A stretch of 64,000 nucleotides of DNA from Saprospiraceae bacterium (GCA_013214355.1 JABSSL010000009.1:103824-167823), one strand, 5' to 3'. Shown: positions 28,059 to 37,021, counted from the first letter of the stretch. Numbers and translations are program-made. Notes: generated by a model from the sequence alone, not told the origin.

Positions 28059-28078
28059 AGAGTGATAAAAATCACTCT
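28059..28078. promoter_or_regulatory. Palindrome upstream of the ABC efflux operon
   Basis: Perfect 8-bp inverted repeat AGAGTGAT-AAAA-ATCACTCT, 70 bp before the adaptor start codon. It is placed where an operator or leader hairpin for the three-gene operon would be. No T-run follows, so it is not a terminator. Confidence 0.4.
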
Positions 28079-28148
28079 GTTCTTCCCTTAATCCTATTAA
28101 CTAGGAGGCAGGTTTTAAGCTTTTGTTTTTCTGCCAAAACGAACCTAC

Positions 28149-29240
28149 ATGAGAATTGTGTTTTTACTTTTCGCCTTTACACTTACTAGCTGTGCTTATC
28201 GAGCTGACCAAGAAAGTACAAAAGGACAGGTCCGCGATATTACCGAAGCGGTCTATGCTTCAGTAAGCATACGACCCGAAACTACTTATCACCCCCAAGC
28301 TTCTCGTTCTGGTATCATCGAGGAGATATTTATCAAAGAAGGAGATCTGGTGGAAAAAGGAGATGCGCTATTTCAATTGTCCATTTCTTCAACTATTGGA
28401 AATCGCTTAACGAATGCGCAAATCAACCTTGGAGAAGCCAAGGCTAATTTTTTAGGAAAAAACAATCTGCTGAGAAATATTGAGACGGAAATAGAATCTG
28501 TGCGGCAGCAGTTAGCTTTAGACTCGATCAACCTAGCCCGCCAGCAACGACTTTGGAATCAAAATATCGGGAAAAAGATTGACCTGGATCGGGCCAGCCG
28601 TACCTATCAAGCCACCCTGAGTCAGCTGAGGGTACTGGAATATAACCATTCCCAGTCACAAAGGAGTTTGGAAAATAACTACCGAAAGGCAGTAAGCCTT
28701 GTAGCTGCGGAAAGGGAGCAGGTTTCTGACTTCACCATAGCTGCAAAAATGGACGGTCGGGTGTATCGAATTCATAAAGAGATAGGCGAACTAATTAGTC
28801 CACAAGAACAATTCGCAGAGATTGGCAGCGCCGATAGTTTTTTGATCGAAATGGATATCGACGAAGTAGATATTACAAGAATATCCCTGGGAGATACCGT
28901 GGTGATCGCTCTGGAAGCCTATCCTAATGAAGTCTTTACGGCTCAAGTGAACGAAATCTCCCCCATGAAAGATGAACTGACACAGACCTTTCGGGTCGAA
29001 AGCCAGTTTATCCGCACCCCAGAAAAACTTTACCATGGGCTTTCCGGGGAAGCCAGCATTATCGCGGATCAAAGACAGCAGGCCTTGATCATTCCTACAG
29101 AATATCTGTTAGACGGAAATCGTGTATTGACAACAGCGGGGGAGGTGCAGGTGAAAACAGGCGTAAAGAATATGGAATTCGTGGAAATCCTTTCGGGGAT
29201 TGATTCCTCCACCGTGATCCTAAAACCAGATCCACAATGA
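28149..29240 (+). CDS. HlyD/MacA-type periplasmic adaptor lipoprotein
   Basis: A 363-residue lipoprotein (MRIVFLLFAFTLTSC, lipobox LTSC). Residues about 50-75 form the first biotinyl-lipoyl half-domain (SRSGIIEEIFIKEGDLVEKG), followed by a long alpha-helical hairpin (about 90-185), the second lipoyl half (AAKMDGRVYRIHKEIGELIS) and a beta-barrel domain (MDIDEVDITRISLGDTVVIA). The adaptor would bridge the inner-membrane ABC pump to an outer-membrane channel. Its stop overlaps the permease start by 4 bp (ATGA), so the genes are translationally coupled. No TolC-like gene is present locally. Confidence 0.9.
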   Translation: MRIVFLLFAFTLTSCAYRADQESTKGQVRDITEAVYASVSIRPETTYHPQASRSGIIEEIFIKEGDLVEKGDALFQLSISSTIGNRLTNAQINLGEAKANFLGKNNLLRNIETEIESVRQQLALDSINLARQQRLWNQNIGKKIDLDRASRTYQATLSQLRVLEYNHSQSQRSLENNYRKAVSLVAAEREQVSDFTIAAKMDGRVYRIHKEIGELISPQEQFAEIGSADSFLIEMDIDEVDITRISLGDTVVIALEAYPNEVFTAQVNEISPMKDELTQTFRVESQFIRTPEKLYHGLSGEASIIADQRQQALIIPTEYLLDGNRVLTTAGEVQVKTGVKNMEFVEILSGIDSSTVILKPDPQ

Positions 29241-30499
29241 ATGGTTTTCGCCTCGTACTAGACATCGCTAAGACCCATCTCCTATCCAAGTTTAAGCAGA
29301 CGCTGGTAGCTGCGCTAGGCGTTACCTTTGGGATAGGGACTTTCATCATTATGATGGGATTTATGACGGGACTCAATCAGCTACTGGATGGCCTAGTACT
29401 AAACAGGACGCCGCATATTCAATTATTCAACAAGTCTGAACCTACTGCATTGCAGCCCGTTGTCAGATACCAATCGAATCCAGGAATTCAGAAATTTATT
29501 CATTCCGTCAAACCGAAAGCTCAACTAGAGCGGATTCACAATGCTCTTCCCATCCTTACCGAGCTAAGGGGAAATGATAAAGTGGATGGAGCCACACCGC
29601 AGACGACTTGCAAAGTGTTTTATCGAGCTGGTTCCAATAATTTAAATGGAGTGCTTAATGGTATCGAAGTGGGTGAAGAGGTCCGGCTCTTCAACTTCAC
29701 GGATTATATCGTGGAGGGAGATGAGAACAGTCTACTCAGAAATAAGAATACTGTACTCTTGGGAGCAGGGGTAGCCAAGAAACTTAGTCTGACGGTAGGG
29801 GATAGATTACAAGTGATGAGCACCAATGGGACGACCTACTCCTTATTGATAGGAGGCATTTTTCAAAGTGGCCTAGCAGAAGTAGATGACGTGCAGAGCT
29901 ACGTAAGTTTGAAAATGGCCCAACAAATTCTGGGTATGGGTAGCAATTATATTACCCGAATTCACGTGAAATTACATGACATGAATGATGCGAGCCCAAT
30001 GTCCCAGATGATTGAGAAAATCTATCCAATTAGAGCCTTAGATATCAAAACGGCCAATGCTCAATTTGACACTGGCTCGGATATTCGGACCTTAATCTCA
30101 TATGCCGTTTCAATCACGCTCCTGATCGTGGCTGGATTTGGGATCTATAATATTCTCAATATGTTCATCTACGAAAAAATGAATGATATTGCCATCCTAA
30201 AGGCCACTGGCTTTACGGGTAGAGATGTCATGTATATTTTCATTATACAAGCCCTGATCATCGGCTTAGTAGGAGGGGCATTAGGGCTAGCGATTGGCTA
30301 TGGAGGGGCAGTCCTCATCGATAATATCCCCTTTGTCACAGAAGCGCTACCTACGATTAAAACCTATCCCATCAATTACGATCCGCTTTATTATATCACC
30401 GGAATTGCATTTGCACTTGTCGCTACTTTTCTCGCGGGCTATCTGCCGGCTAGGAAGGCGCAGCGAATAGATCCAGTGGAGATTATTAGAGGACAATAG
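29237..30499 (+). CDS. LolC/DevC-type ABC transporter permease
   Basis: A 420-residue permease with four membrane helices: one N-terminal (LVAALGVTFGIGTFIIMMGF), a large periplasmic domain, and three C-terminal helices of the FtsX core (SITLLIVAGFGIYNILNMFI; IIQALIIGLVGGALGLAIGY; a last helix before LPARKAQRIDPVEIIRGQ). The coupling region IAILKATGFTGRDVM contacts the ATPase. The topology fits LolC/E, DevC or MacB-type exporters; with the neighbouring HlyD adaptor, a tripartite DevBCA-like pump is most likely. Its start overlaps the adaptor stop and its stop is 8 bp before the ATPase gene. Confidence 0.92.
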   Translation: MNGFRLVLDIAKTHLLSKFKQTLVAALGVTFGIGTFIIMMGFMTGLNQLLDGLVLNRTPHIQLFNKSEPTALQPVVRYQSNPGIQKFIHSVKPKAQLERIHNALPILTELRGNDKVDGATPQTTCKVFYRAGSNNLNGVLNGIEVGEEVRLFNFTDYIVEGDENSLLRNKNTVLLGAGVAKKLSLTVGDRLQVMSTNGTTYSLLIGGIFQSGLAEVDDVQSYVSLKMAQQILGMGSNYITRIHVKLHDMNDASPMSQMIEKIYPIRALDIKTANAQFDTGSDIRTLISYAVSITLLIVAGFGIYNILNMFIYEKMNDIAILKATGFTGRDVMYIFIIQALIIGLVGGALGLAIGYGGAVLIDNIPFVTEALPTIKTYPINYDPLYYITGIAFALVATFLAGYLPARKAQRIDPVEIIRGQ

Positions 30500-30507
30500 T
30501 AGAACCT

Positions 30508-31179
30508 ATGCAAGCTATTTTAGAGACCAAAAAAGTTAATAAGTACTTTTTAGATCCGGTCAAATTTCATGTGCTGAAGGATATCTCCATCCAATTACAG
30601 AACGGAGAATTTGTTTCTATCATGGGGAAATCTGGCTGTGGCAAATCCACCCTTCTATATATCCTCTCGACTATGGACACGGACTATGAAGGCGAGCTGT
30701 TTATAGATGGAGAAAAGATGTCACAGTTGACCAGAATGGACCTAGCCCGCATTCGGAATGAGAAAATTGGTTTTGTATTTCAATTCCACTACTTACTGCC
30801 AGAATTTACAGTCTTAAAAAACGTAATGCTTCCGGCCTTAAAACTGGGAAAAGCGAGTGAGCCTACCATTAAAGCGAAGGCCCTGGAAAAGTTAGATATG
30901 TTGGGTGTCGTGGAACAAGCCCACAAAAAAGCTTCCCAGATTTCAGGTGGACAAAAGCAGCGGGTTTCCATTGCCAGAGCCTTGATTAATGATCCCCGGA
31001 TTATTATGGGAGATGAACCCACAGGGAATTTGGATAGTAAGAATTCAGACAATGTTTTCAATATACTCAGGCGATTGAGTCATGAGCAAGATATGTCTTT
31101 GTTAGTGGTGACGCACGACATTGACTTTGCTAAGAAGACCGACCGGATCATCGAGATGGGGGACGGGGTGGTGTTGTAA
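30508..31179 (+). CDS. ABC transporter ATP-binding protein (LolD/MacB type)
   Basis: A 223-residue ATPase. Walker A is GKSGCGKST, the Q-loop lies in IGFVFQFHYLLPEFTVLKNV, the signature is ISGGQKQRVSIARAL, Walker B is RIIMGDEPTGNLDS, and the H-loop is VVTHDIDFA. The length and the EPTGNLDS string are typical of the MacB/LolD/FtsE class, which powers periplasmic extrusion rather than import. It is the last gene of the adaptor-permease-ATPase operon. No terminator was found; the following 409 bp contain gene remains on the other strand. Confidence 0.95.
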   Translation: MQAILETKKVNKYFLDPVKFHVLKDISIQLQNGEFVSIMGKSGCGKSTLLYILSTMDTDYEGELFIDGEKMSQLTRMDLARIRNEKIGFVFQFHYLLPEFTVLKNVMLPALKLGKASEPTIKAKALEKLDMLGVVEQAHKKASQISGGQKQRVSIARALINDPRIIMGDEPTGNLDSKNSDNVFNILRRLSHEQDMSLLVVTHDIDFAKKTDRIIEMGDGVVL

Positions 31180-31187
31180 AACTAGGT

Positions 31188-31411
31188 TTACAGGGTCTTT
31201 TCCCCGTTTAAGCCTGCACCTGGTCTTCTCCAGAGAATAATGGCAATGAGCGCAAACGGAATCGTTCGTGTAAGCTGATGATAGGAAGTTAGTGCTTCCA
31301 CAAAGGAAGTAGTACCAGATAAACCTATGGCATCATTGGTAATGCCATGCACAACTATGGTTGGCAAACTGAGCCTCCCACTTCTCCTAGGATGGCTCCC
31401 TCGTTAAGAAA
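31188..31411 (-). pseudogene. Remnant of a CPBP (CAAX/Abi-type) intramembrane protease gene
   Basis: The minus strand reads FLNEGAILGEVGGS near 31411, like the first CPBP motif (E-E-x-G-W-R-G) with Trp-Arg missing. Before a stop at 31188 it reads VVHGITNDAIGLSG, which fits the C-terminal H-x-x-x-N motif of the family, then a helix and a basic tail (LIAIILWRRPG). The middle of the domain and the N-terminus are gone, and an upstream stop interrupts the frame. I read this as a decayed gene. The rest of the 409-bp gap (31412-31588) shows nothing recognisable. Confidence 0.42.
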
Positions 31412-31588
31412 TGTGATGGTCAGGACAGAAGGGATCAGCTGCTATCCCAATAGGCTTTCGCTCCACTCATGATTCCCGCTGGTAAAGGTTCTCAACCTAA
31501 AAGTAACCAGGGCTCCAGCACGTAATGTACTGAAGTTACTAAGCGAGGCGAAAAGAAAGTAGTAAATTCCCGCCAAATACTAATAAGC

Positions 31589-33547
31589 ATGAAGAAGAAG
31601 CCGACTAAGTCCAAGTCTAAGAAATCGGCTAACAAAAAATCGATAGGGAGCAAACCTGCCCAGAAGCAGATAAATTCCTTTTGGGGCGCTCACTGGCAGC
31701 CTGCTCTGATCTTATTTGTGATCCCTTTGGTATTGTATGCTACTACCCTGTCTTTTGGCTATGTGTTAGACGATAAGATCGTGCTGTCTGAGAATAAGTT
31801 TGTACAGCAAGGGATGCAAGGCTTGGGCGGTATTTTCGGAAAGGAAAGTATGGTGGGTTTTCTGGGGGAGCAGCAAGATTTGATTGTAGGAGCGAGGTAT
31901 AGACCGCTTTCTCTTGCCACCTTTGCGGTAGAATATGGAATCTGGGGGGCATCTCCAAAGTGGAGCCATTTCTTGAATATGCTATTCTATGCGCTGAGTG
32001 GCCTTTTACTTTTTCGCGTACTGTCTCAATTCCTCTCGGCGAAAGGAACGAAGTGGTGGCAAGGGGTTCCGTTTTGGGCCAGCCTTTTGTTTGTGCTGCA
32101 TCCCGTACATACAGAGGTAGTCGCTAATATTAAGGGGCGGGACGAGATTTTAGCGCTGCTATTTGCTTTGGCAACGCTATACTACTCCATTAGGTACATA
32201 GACTATAGAAAATTCATTGCTCTAGTACTAGCTGCGGTTAGTTTCTTCCTGGCGCTCATGGCGAAGGAGAATGCTTTAACCTTTATCGCTGTCATTCCAT
32301 TGACGCTATTCTTATTTCGCGGAGCTTCGCTCAAGGAACTAGTTCGGGTTACTGGGCCGCTGATGCTCACCTTCATAATATATCTCGGTATTAGGGTCAG
32401 CGTGATCGGTTACCTGTTGGGGAGTGGACAGGAGGTAACAGGTATTATGAATAATCCCTTTTACGGCACCACCTTCGGTGAAAAGTATGCTACGATCATG
32501 TATACTTTGGGACAGTATGTGAAGCTTCTGTTTTTTCCACATCCATTGACACATGATTATTATCCTTATCAAGTTCCGATCATTAATTGGTTGGATGCCA
32601 GAGCGCTGGTCTCTCTAGCCCTTTATCTCGGACTGGTTTGGATCATGATTAGGCAGTGGAAGCAACGACCCATCCTATCTTGGTCTATTGCCTATTACAT
32701 CTTGACCTTATCTATAGTTTCGAATATTGTTTTTCCGGTAGGAGCTCCAATGAACGAGCGTTTTTTGTATATGCCTTCCGTAGGAGCTGCCGTCTTTTTG
32801 GCTTATTTAGTATGGGAATTGTTGCCAAAGGCACTGGCAAAATTCAATGGGATGAAACCGCTCAGCTGGACTTTACTAGGTCTTTTTATATTTGGTTTTA
32901 CCATTAAATCCTGGACTCGAATTCCTGCCTGGAAAGACGAGATGAGTTTAAATAGAGCCGCAATTAAGGTTTCCACCAATAGTGCTCGTGCCAATAGCTA
33001 TATGGCTTATTCCCTTTATCAAGCGGGCTTACAAACCAATGATCAAACCCAAAGAAAGCAACTGTATGAGGAAGCCTTACCCTATGTCAATCGGGCGTTG
33101 GAAATTTATCCTACCTATAGTGATGCGGTCACCTGTAAGGGCGGCTTGGTAGCCGGACTCTATCAAATGGATGGTAATCTGGATAGGTTACTGGATGAGT
33201 TTTACTATCTACTGAGGGCTCGACATGTGGTTTTTTTGGATCAGTATATGGCCTATCTTAATGGACAAGCGGATCGAAATAAGCTAGCTCAATTTTACCA
33301 CCGGGCAGGTTTTCAACTGCTGGCAGAAGAACAACGAAATTATCCTTTGGCCTTACAATACCTAAACTACGGTATTCAGATTGCGCCGAGCAACCTACAA
33401 CTCTTACAAGACCTAGCCTCCGTATATCTGACTGCCGGCCAATATGGTAATGCCATTCAAATTAGCCAAAGAGGTTTACAGCTGCAAGCCGGCAACGCTC
33501 GCTTAAACCAGATACTACAGGAAGCGAGTCGTTTGCAATCCAATTGA
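31589..33547 (+). CDS. TMTC-like multi-pass membrane protein with C-terminal TPRs
   Basis: A 652-residue protein. A very basic N-terminus (MKKKPTKSKSKKSANKKS) precedes about ten membrane helices (residues 35-460). HPVHTEVVANIKGRDEILAL and MNERFLYMPSVGAA are hallmarks of the TMTC/DUF1736 glycosyltransferase-like family, whose animal members are O-mannosyltransferases. The periplasmic C-terminus (about 480-650) holds TPR repeats such as LQYLNYGIQIAPSNLQLLQD. A protein or polyprenyl-sugar glycosyltransferase role is likely but unproven. The gene stands alone. Confidence 0.85.
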   Translation: MKKKPTKSKSKKSANKKSIGSKPAQKQINSFWGAHWQPALILFVIPLVLYATTLSFGYVLDDKIVLSENKFVQQGMQGLGGIFGKESMVGFLGEQQDLIVGARYRPLSLATFAVEYGIWGASPKWSHFLNMLFYALSGLLLFRVLSQFLSAKGTKWWQGVPFWASLLFVLHPVHTEVVANIKGRDEILALLFALATLYYSIRYIDYRKFIALVLAAVSFFLALMAKENALTFIAVIPLTLFLFRGASLKELVRVTGPLMLTFIIYLGIRVSVIGYLLGSGQEVTGIMNNPFYGTTFGEKYATIMYTLGQYVKLLFFPHPLTHDYYPYQVPIINWLDARALVSLALYLGLVWIMIRQWKQRPILSWSIAYYILTLSIVSNIVFPVGAPMNERFLYMPSVGAAVFLAYLVWELLPKALAKFNGMKPLSWTLLGLFIFGFTIKSWTRIPAWKDEMSLNRAAIKVSTNSARANSYMAYSLYQAGLQTNDQTQRKQLYEEALPYVNRALEIYPTYSDAVTCKGGLVAGLYQMDGNLDRLLDEFYYLLRARHVVFLDQYMAYLNGQADRNKLAQFYHRAGFQLLAEEQRNYPLALQYLNYGIQIAPSNLQLLQDLASVYLTAGQYGNAIQISQRGLQLQAGNARLNQILQEASRLQSN

Positions 33548-33761
33548 TCGTTGCTATTGAGCTAGGTGTTGCAATAGACCATTTAGTTGGGACTAGATAT
33601 GAACACGGACCCAAACAATCTACAAGTACTTGGCCAATGTTCTATCTGCATCCAGGTCGTACCTATATGACTCTTTGCCTATCTCCTGTTTTCACTTCCT
33701 AATGATGAGATATAATTAAAAAAGTGAAAAAATGTATCTTTTTTGAATAAAACAAATTTAT

Positions 33762-33790
33762 GTTTTTTGTTGATTTTTTAAACAAAAAAC
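33762..33790. promoter_or_regulatory. A/T inverted repeat in the control region of the AntA-like gene
   Basis: Perfect 10-bp inverted repeat GTTTTTTGTT and AACAAAAAAC with a 9-bp spacer, inside a very AT-rich stretch (33710-34010). Further half-sites of the type AAACAAA or TTTGTTT occur at about 33750, 33944 and 33955-33972. The rest of the 462-bp gap after the TMTC gene has no gene. Confidence 0.45.
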
Positions 33791-33954
33791 GCTAACTTAT
33801 TGAAGTGCTAAATAGGCTAGACATGTTGAAATACGCAGTTTTTACTGCTCTTTACAGTGTATAGTACTTTGGTTTGTTGCGTAATGTGCAGTTATATAGT
33901 GATTTGTAGGTTGTTTCTTGTTCCTTGATTATTTATCACATTTTGTTTTAATAA

Positions 33955-33985
33955 TTTGTTTTTTAAAACAAAAAATGTATTTTTG
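33955..33985 (+). promoter_or_regulatory. Promoter with embedded palindromic operator
   Basis: TTTG at 33955-33958 and TATTTTTG at 33978-33985 form a full Bacteroidota promoter (-33 TTTG, 19-bp spacing, -7 TAnnTTTG), 24 bp before the AntA-like ATG. The perfect inverted repeat TTTGTTTT-TT-AAAACAAA (33955-33972) overlaps the -33 box and spacer, as expected for a repressor site. Confidence 0.6.
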
Positions 33986-34009
33986 TAGTGTAATCATATA
34001 ATCATAAAG

Positions 34010-34816
34010 ATGGAACTACAAATCTTAGTTAGCAAAAAAGGAACAAAAGTAGTTACAGCAACTAACTTACATAAGGCCTTGCAACTACAAGATCATCACT
34101 ATTCCACGAATGTCAGACGATGGCTTAATGAGATTTACGAATTCAGAGATGGAATTCGCAAGCCGGTTCGAATGACAGATTTTGCCCCCAGGAAGATCAA
34201 AGACAATCCAATACTATCCGATTTCTATATATCTGTGGAGTTGGCGAAACTGATCACCTTAAATTCAAAGAGTAAGGTGAAACGAAAGTACGCCAAGTGG
34301 CTCTTCTCATTGGAAGATGAAGAAGAGACTTCAGTTTTGCTGAATCAAGATCAGATCCTCACCGCATTGGAGTTAGCAAAAGCTATGAGTCTAATGTCCT
34401 GTCAGGAAGCTTCCGAAAAGGAACATCTGAAACTATACGAAAAGCGCAATGGCGGGAACGCTACCAATTGGTGGAAGCATCGCTCAGAATTGCTGGGCTA
34501 TTCAGCTAGTAATCTACGTGAGCGCATGAAGATGATAGGTAAAAGTGTGGGGGGTAAAACCCAGAAACAAATGCTCCTACTGATTGATAAATATGAAACG
34601 ATTCGTACAGGAGTAGTGGATCATTTTATTGCGAAGGGGAAGTCGGAAGCCTATGCTAGAAGAATTGGTGATCTGGCAAAAGCTTTGGCAAAAGAGATGC
34701 AAATGGAGATTCATGATGATCGAAAATCAGCATCACTTTTTACGCCACATGTCAAACCAGAGGTCATCAATAATATTCGTACGCTAAATACAGAGAGCTA
34801 TCTGGAAGTTGTATAG
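34010..34816 (+). CDS. Orphan AntA/phage-antirepressor-like DNA-binding protein
   Basis: A 268-residue protein without signal or membrane segments. Residues about 14-95 resemble the AntA/AntB antirepressor domain of phages: VVTATNLHKALQLQDHHYST, a W-x-x-E-I-Y-E-F turn, then FYISVELAKLITLNSKSKVK and KRKYAKWLFSLE. The C-terminal half is helical and basic (NWWKHRSELLGYSASNLRER, YARRIGDLAKALAKEM) and resembles nothing I can name. No phage structural or integrase gene is nearby, so it is either domesticated or a solitary host regulator. The palindromic promoter just upstream suggests autoregulation. The AntA assignment is from motif resemblance only. Confidence 0.6.
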   Translation: MELQILVSKKGTKVVTATNLHKALQLQDHHYSTNVRRWLNEIYEFRDGIRKPVRMTDFAPRKIKDNPILSDFYISVELAKLITLNSKSKVKRKYAKWLFSLEDEEETSVLLNQDQILTALELAKAMSLMSCQEASEKEHLKLYEKRNGGNATNWWKHRSELLGYSASNLRERMKMIGKSVGGKTQKQMLLLIDKYETIRTGVVDHFIAKGKSEAYARRIGDLAKALAKEMQMEIHDDRKSASLFTPHVKPEVINNIRTLNTESYLEVV

Positions 34817-34945
34817 CTTGAATATATGAGAGCGGTTTTACATCCTTAAGCGGTCTCGTGCCGTGTCGCGTTGCGTGTTTGTATTTCCTCTCCGGTAAAT
34901 TATTGTCGTCGTCTTACGTAGATCAACTCTAAAGCAAGTACTAAA

Positions 34946-35002
34946 CTGGGTCAATCTGCCTCCTTTTACCTTTTATACCCTTAAGCTTGTAGATTGACCC
35001 AG
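34946..35002. repeat. Long hairpin with 12-bp perfect arms
   Basis: CTGGGTCAATCT (34946-34957) and AGATTGACCCAG (34991-35002) are perfect inverted copies around a ~33-bp pyrimidine-rich loop, between the AntA-like gene and the dehalogenase-type hydrolase. It has no T-run on the plus strand. It could be a transcript structure, a regulator site or the end remnant of a small mobile element. Confidence 0.5.
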
Positions 35003-35078
35003 CTCCCACCCAATCACACTTCCTTTTCCTTTTCCATTTTCTTCTTGTTAACTTGTCGGAGACCAAAAGGTACTCCTC

Positions 35079-35948
35079 ATGTTAGATCAGTTTCATAAGG
35101 CCACGGTTCAGCTCGGCGAGATCTCGATTCGCTATGCCATGGCAGGTTCAGGGCCGCCGCTCCTATTACTACATGGTTATCCACAAACCCACGTGATGTG
35201 GCATAAGATTGCGCCGGCCTTGGCAGAGCGATTCACTGTAGTGGCCAGCGATATGAGAGCTTATGGCGATAGCTCCAAGCCTCCAACGGATGCACAACAT
35301 AGTCCCTATTCTAAGAGAGCAATGGGGAAGGATCAGATAGAGCTGATGCGATATTTGGGTTTTGAGCAATTTCTACTGGCCGGGCATGACCGAGGCGGTA
35401 GGGTAGGGCATAGAATGTCCCTCGATCATCCGGAGGCTATTCAGAAGTTAGCGGTGTTGGACATAGCTCCTACCTATACCATGTACAAAACTACGGACAT
35501 GGAATTTGCTACGGCCTACTACCACTGGTTTTTTCTAATCCAAGCTTTCGATTTGCCAGAAAAGATGATAGGTGCTGATCCAGCCTATTACTTAGGGAAG
35601 AAATTTGGACAATGGGGACGGGATGGCTCCGCTTTCACCCCTGAAGCCCTAGCCGAATACCATCGCTGTTTTACACCAGAAACCATTCATGCCAGTTGCG
35701 AAGACTATCGCGCCTCTGCTTCAATTGATCTAGAGCATGACCAAAAGGATATAGATCAAGGGAGGAAGATTCAATGCCCTCTGCTTTGCCTTTGGGGAGA
35801 TAAGGGCTTTGTCGGACATAAATATGATGTGATCGCTGAATGGAAGAAGTGGGCGGGCCAAGTCGAGGGGAAAGGTCTTCCCTGTGGGCACTATTTGCCC
35901 GAAGAAGCTCCCGATGAAACGCTAGAGGCATTACTTAACTTTTTCTAA
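35079..35948 (+). CDS. Fluoroacetate-dehalogenase-type alpha/beta hydrolase
   Basis: A 289-residue cytoplasmic hydrolase. The nucleophile elbow is GHDRGGRVGHRM, with Asp rather than Ser, as in haloalkane/haloacetate dehalogenases and epoxide hydrolases. The string YYHWFFLIQ carries the His-Trp pair, and YRASASIDLEHD supplies a Tyr, matching the halide-binding residues of fluoroacetate dehalogenases. The oxyanion region is LHGYPQTHVMWHKI and the catalytic His is in CGHYLPEEAPDE. A 2-haloacid or epoxide substrate is plausible. It starts an apparent two-gene unit with the dehydrogenase 12 bp downstream. Confidence 0.85.
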   Translation: MLDQFHKATVQLGEISIRYAMAGSGPPLLLLHGYPQTHVMWHKIAPALAERFTVVASDMRAYGDSSKPPTDAQHSPYSKRAMGKDQIELMRYLGFEQFLLAGHDRGGRVGHRMSLDHPEAIQKLAVLDIAPTYTMYKTTDMEFATAYYHWFFLIQAFDLPEKMIGADPAYYLGKKFGQWGRDGSAFTPEALAEYHRCFTPETIHASCEDYRASASIDLEHDQKDIDQGRKIQCPLLCLWGDKGFVGHKYDVIAEWKKWAGQVEGKGLPCGHYLPEEAPDETLEALLNFF

Positions 35949-35960
35949 TCCAAAAGATTT

Positions 35961-37016
35961 ATGAATACCTATCATATAGCTACAGTTCCAGGAGATGGGA
36001 TTGGCAAAGAAGTAATACCTGCTTCGGTAGAAGTACTAAATGCCGTAGCCAGTTTATGCGGCTTCCAATTATCCTATCAAAACTTCGAATACTCTTGTGA
36101 ATACTATAAGGATCATAGCCAAATGATGCCCGAGGATGGCCTCGATCGCTTACGTGATTCTGATGGAATATTCCTGGGGGCGGTGGGGTATCCTGGCGTG
36201 CCAGATCACGTATCCCTCTGGGGGTTATTGATTCCCATCCGACGCGGCTTTCAGCAATACGTCAATCTAAGACCCGTCCGACTACTGGAGGGGATTCGCT
36301 CCCCATTAGCTGAACCAGGAGAAATTGATTTTTACATTGTTCGGGAAAATAATGAAGGAGAATATTCTTCTATCGGTGGTAGATTACACGAAGGTACACC
36401 CCATGAGGTAGTAGTCCAAGAAAGTGTATTCACCCGCCGGGGTGTCGATCGCGTCATGCGCTTCGCCTTCAGCCTCGCCAACAGACGACGTCAAAAACTA
36501 ACTAGTGCTACCAAATCTAATGGCATCATTCACACCATGCCCTACTGGGACGAACGCTTTGCGGCGATCGGAGGGGAGTTCCCGAAGGTGGAAAGAGATC
36601 AGTTTCACATCGATATCCTCGCCGCACATTTTGTCCAGCATCCGGATTGGTTTGATGTGGTGGTAGCTAGTAATTTGTTTGGAGATATCTTATCTGACCT
36701 AGGGCCGGCAGTGGTAGGGGGTATGGGCATTGCTCCCGGCGCCAACATCAATCCAGAAAAGGAATTTCCAAGTATGTTTGAACCCGTCCATGGTAGCGCG
36801 CCAGATATTGCCGGGAAGGGCATTGCTAACCCTATTGCCTGCATCTGGACGGGCGCTATGATGCTAGAACATTTAGGAGAGGAAGAGGCAGCTCAACTAA
36901 TGGTGAATGCCATTGAGAAGACTACCGCAGAAGGCAAAATACTCACAAGGGATCTGGGCGGGAGTGCTTCTACGCAGGAAGCTACCCAAGCGATTATCGA
37001 TCATCTGGGAAAATAG
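35961..37016 (+). CDS. Tartrate/D-malate dehydrogenase-type decarboxylating enzyme
   Basis: A 351-residue member of the isocitrate/isopropylmalate dehydrogenase family. VPGDGIGKEVIPASVEVL opens the fold. LRPVRLLEGIRSPL, FYIVRENNEGEYSSIGG and IIHTMPYWDERFAAI are the blocks that separate tartrate and D-malate dehydrogenases from LeuB and Icd. The metal-site region reads SNLFGDILSDLGPAVVGGMG and EPVHGSAPDIAGKGIANP, complete and of normal length. It probably oxidises a 2-hydroxyacid such as tartrate or D-malate with NAD and Mn2+. The dehalogenase-type gene upstream could supply a hydroxyacid. Confidence 0.9.
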   Translation: MNTYHIATVPGDGIGKEVIPASVEVLNAVASLCGFQLSYQNFEYSCEYYKDHSQMMPEDGLDRLRDSDGIFLGAVGYPGVPDHVSLWGLLIPIRRGFQQYVNLRPVRLLEGIRSPLAEPGEIDFYIVRENNEGEYSSIGGRLHEGTPHEVVVQESVFTRRGVDRVMRFAFSLANRRRQKLTSATKSNGIIHTMPYWDERFAAIGGEFPKVERDQFHIDILAAHFVQHPDWFDVVVASNLFGDILSDLGPAVVGGMGIAPGANINPEKEFPSMFEPVHGSAPDIAGKGIANPIACIWTGAMMLEHLGEEEAAQLMVNAIEKTTAEGKILTRDLGGSASTQEATQAIIDHLGK

Positions 37017-37021
37017 ATCCA

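Noticed and set aside
34010..34816. Prophage around the AntA-like gene
   Set aside because: No integrase, structural, lysis or tRNA-attachment feature is present on either side.
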